This document shows, piece after piece, positions 61,021-64,000 of a DNA stretch of 64,000 nt. Both the position numbers and the translations under genes were made by a program. Numbering within the stretch: the stretch's first letter is position 1; each line of letters opens with the position of its first letter. The DNA is from Tamarix chinensis (lineage: Eukaryota; Streptophyta; Magnoliopsida; Caryophyllales; Tamaricaceae). Location: the NCBI GenBank assembly GCA_030549775.1, contig CM060175.1, positions 101,910,922 through 101,974,921 of the forward strand, read 5' to 3'. A model generated the notes under the pieces. That model was not told the origin of the DNA. It saw only the letters and a list, made by a program, of their open reading frames with translations, and made no database searches.

Positions 61021-63542
61021 TCATATGAGTAGCAGACAAGACAAAGTAGTAGATAGAACTGAAGATCGTCCTCTTACTATATTTTTATGACATAAAAGAA
61101 TGAGTACAGAACAATCTACTCCGATGTCTCATCTAAAAAATCTAAAATAAAGTCTTACCAGAGGATTACGACGAGGCAAAAAAAGTAGCCAACAAGAACT
61201 TGAAGAAGCGTTGAAATAATAAGAATATGCAGAAACTCCCAAACAACTAATGTCTAGTCATGAAGCTCCTACTATTCCAACATTTGCTGACTATGTAGGT
61301 CCATCATTTATGGTCGATGTTGGCATTTAGGGGTACAGGGCTCAAGGTTTGGAGGTTCTGGGTATGGAAGTTCGAGGGTAGGGTGTTTGGTGTTTGGAAG
61401 TGTAGGGTACAGAGGTTTGGGGTTTGCAGTTTTGGTGTATGATGGTTTCGAGGTTGAAGGTTTGGGGTACGAAGATTTAAGGTTCGGAGGTTCTAGGCAT
61501 GGAGGTTTTCCATTATTTATAAAATATGTAGATTTTCTTACTTTACCAACACAGAGAGTACCATCATTCTCAATTTACCCACTTGGTGTTGGTGGTTCTA
61601 GATCATCATTGAATTTACTTTTATCATTACCCCACATTACTGATCGACCATTGTCATCAACATATGTGTGTCATGATGACATTATACCTCGTAATGACGA
61701 CTACGACAACAACAACGACAACAATGATGATAAAGATGATGATTGTGATGATGATGATAAGGATGTTGGTGATGTCGGTGAAAATAAACATAGTATACAG
61801 TTGAAGGATAAATGGTACTTTCTTGGGCCATATCTTGGAAGTCCAATCATCCCTAATTTGATCCCAAGCTTCAATGTTCACGCGACTTTAGATTTATAGT
61901 TAGGAAAAGTAGGTTTATCATATGCATAATTAAATATTTCTTATTTTATTTGTAACCAATCATATATATTCATTACATATGTTTCTTTTATTTTTCAAGA
62001 TCGTGGTCGTCCCATGATCCATATGAGACAGGAAGTTCTAAAAACTTTTCTTGTAAGCGTTAATGAAATAATGTTAACTTTGATACGCCAAACATAATTG
62101 TCACACCTTCCAGGTTTACATTTGAGGATGTCAACGTGTCATTTATTTCGACATTTATTAAAAAATGGTAACCATAAACCAATAGATTTCATATGTCATG
62201 GGGTGAGATGATAATCACCCTTTCAGATGTACATCGCATATTAGGGATAAAGGTTGATAGTAATCCATTACATTTAGATATCACTGTTGACACACGTGGG
62301 TAATTGATTGGTGCAGTGGGTAGCTTATTTGGGATGGAGAAAATACAAGTGAATGAAGTCATTCGAAAGAGTGGGCTTCCATTTAATTGGATATAGGAAG
62401 TATGTGAATCATACCGGTTAGGGGATGAGGAAAAAGCGATTGGGTATCTATTATGGTTGGTCGGCCTATCATTGTTTGTCGATAAGTCGGTTGATAAAGT
62501 TAATCCATACTATATCCTTTTTCTTCAAGATCTTAGCCAGGTTAAAGGTTATGCATGAGGTGCAACCACACTTGTTTTTCTATATCAATAACTTGGGATG
62601 GCTTCCAAAGATGAAGCTGCTCAAATGTCAAGATGTGTCACTCTATTACAGGTAATTTTACAATCACCAAATATATATATATATATATATATATTATACT
62701 TGGATACATTAGTTATAATTTCTAACAACCAAATATTATAAAGGACATGGATTTATGAATACTTTCTAGGGTTTGGAGTGGAATGATCCGGGTATGATCC
62801 AGATCATCCTCATTGTATAATATGGTTTTGTTGACATAAATTTGATAATAAATTGGAGACACTTAAGTACTTTCGAGCAAAGATTAATCTTATGCCTACA
62901 TCAAATGTATGCTCAAATTATTATATTCTTACTATATTATGTTAGTGATATCTGTATTTAGTTTGATTTTGTTATAATAGGTCATTTGGGATCCATACGG
63001 AGTAGCTGATCCGTAAAGGGATTGTCTTACGGCATTATATCTCGGTTGTTTACACTGTTTGGAGAAAGTGAAACCATATATGCCAAATAAAGTCACACGT
63101 CAGTTTGGATATACACAAGTAATCTCTGAGGATCCTATTAGGCCTACTAGGAACACATAAAGAGGCCCTCCCTCAAGAAGCACAAAGTTTATTATGCACA
63201 CTTGCTTAGTTAATAGTTCTTGAGGCGTAACTACATATTGGGTCCGAATATTTTCGGACCACCAACTCAATATCCATGGGACGTAGATCATGACTATATG
63301 GATATGTATTGGTAACGATAAAAGAATATTTGGGTGAACATCTGAATGATGAGCATCAAGTTCCAACCGAAAGGTGTTTGAATGAAGCACGTAAAACTAT
63401 CTATCGATTCGATTAGAGGGGAGAGCTAGCTTCAAATTATCAACAGCTAATTTCATGCATTGAAAATCTTGTGCATGATTTAGGAGTTACTGTACCTAGG
63501 AGTAGGCGTGGGCATGAGCATGGACGTGGGAGTTTGCAATGA
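61021..63542 (+). pseudogene. Plant-mobile-domain (MAIN-like) gene, decayed
   Basis: The core reads in one frame at 62,187-62,651: FHMSWGEMIITLSDVHRILG, then EKAIGYLLWLVGLSLFVDKS, YYILFLQDLSQ and MASKDEAAQMSRCVTLLQ. A GT donor follows. A second exon (about 62,744-62,908) starts TWIYEYFLGFGVE. A third, from 62,981, reads VIWDPYGVADP, ALYLGCLHCLEKVKPYMPNK and VTRQFGYTQVI. After a frame change comes PWDVDHDYMDMYW. A basic RSRRGHEHGRG-type tail precedes TGA at 63,542. This is the order of the plant mobile domain found in MAIN/MAIL proteins and in some Mutator-like and Ty3/gypsy elements. At least four stops break the first exon. Upstream, 61,320-61,520 is a decayed Gly-rich repeat and 61,690-61,790 an Asp/Asn-rich stretch, perhaps its N-terminus. 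Host gene or transposon origin is not settled. Confidence 0.8.
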
Positions 63543-64000
63543 CCTTTGATGTATTAATGTATGGTTATATACTTTGATTAAAATATGTTTGTTATGATTA
63601 ATGCTAGATAGTTTTTATTTTATAAATATTAGATGAAAGTATTATTCAATCCACATTAATTATGTTGAACTTTGAGATACTTAAGCTGAATAAAATACAA
63701 ATATATCCGATTACCATAGGTCAGATACTTAGGCTATCATGGAAAGCTAACAAGAAAAAAAAACAAATTTGTAAAAATTCATCATGTTGATATTTTAAAG
63801 GATTTAAACACAAATAAACTAAGAAAAAATTACAACAATTCTAGATAAACGTCTCGTCTGAAGATAGAGGATGTTGCTCTAAGGTGCCATCATTAACCAA
63901 TGAGCGCCATTATTGAAATCTTGAAGAATATAGTGTATTCCATATTGAAACATCGTTGTCATGGTATCTATTCAAATTTGTATGTAGTGTTGGGAGTGGA
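63543..64000. other. No recognisable feature
   Basis: AT-rich sequence after the decayed gene. No coding, RNA or repeat signature was recognised on either strand. Confidence 0.5.

Noticed and set aside
61690..61790. Asp-rich stretch as an independent acidic protein
   Set aside because: It is a short GAT/GAC-rich run in a frame that starts in decayed Gly-rich repeats. More likely part of the broken mobile-domain gene.

Overview
The window looks like nuclear DNA of a flowering plant. It is AT-rich, is dominated by nested LTR retrotransposons (Athila-type Ty3/gypsy, a chromovirus and a small Ty1/copia LTR), carries a Stowaway-type MITE, and holds one intact intron-containing gene of a plant-specific class (DCD domain plus kelch repeats). 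I cannot name the species from sequence alone.

Layout. 1-48,000 is a block of stacked retroelements with no intact gene. A decayed Athila-type gag-protease (1-1,179 and 8,830-9,890) is split by a 7.65-kb pair of non-coding LTRs. From about 12.7 kb to 44.8 kb, LTRs that begin TGTAAC(A/G)CCC and end in GTGTTACA, or degenerate forms of these, are inserted into one another and into a minus-strand chromovirus. That chromovirus can be followed in order: 5' LTR at 43,028-44,757, primer-binding site, gag, protease, reverse transcriptase, RNase H, integrase, then 3' LTR at 23,412-26,495. It is broken by a 5.1-kb solo LTR at 28,573-33,720 and by a compound LTR at 35,359-42,272. All of its coding frames carry stops. 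The LTRs share a modular plan: short AT-rich start, about 1 kb pyrimidine-rich tract, minisatellites with a period close to 30 bp, short inverted repeats, a conserved stem-loop near the 3' end, then the terminus.

48,290-58,590 is the only convincing gene. It is a ten-coding-exon plus-strand gene for a 657-residue protein with an N-terminal DCD domain, a short coiled-coil-like linker and six kelch repeats. Every splice junction could be read with GT-AG borders and a conserved frame. Its introns carry a Stowaway-like MITE, a tRNA-related SINE-like piece and a 127-bp tandem duplication.

58,592-64,000 holds a 346-bp MITE with clear terminal inverted repeats and a 3-bp target duplication, an AT-rich tandem repeat, and a decayed plant-mobile-domain (MAIN-like) gene at 61,021-63,542.

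I found no operon-like or defence-like system. The most unusual material is the architecture of the very long, non-coding LTR family: conserved hairpins, 30-bp-phased minisatellites and a possible conserved intron in the LTR leader.
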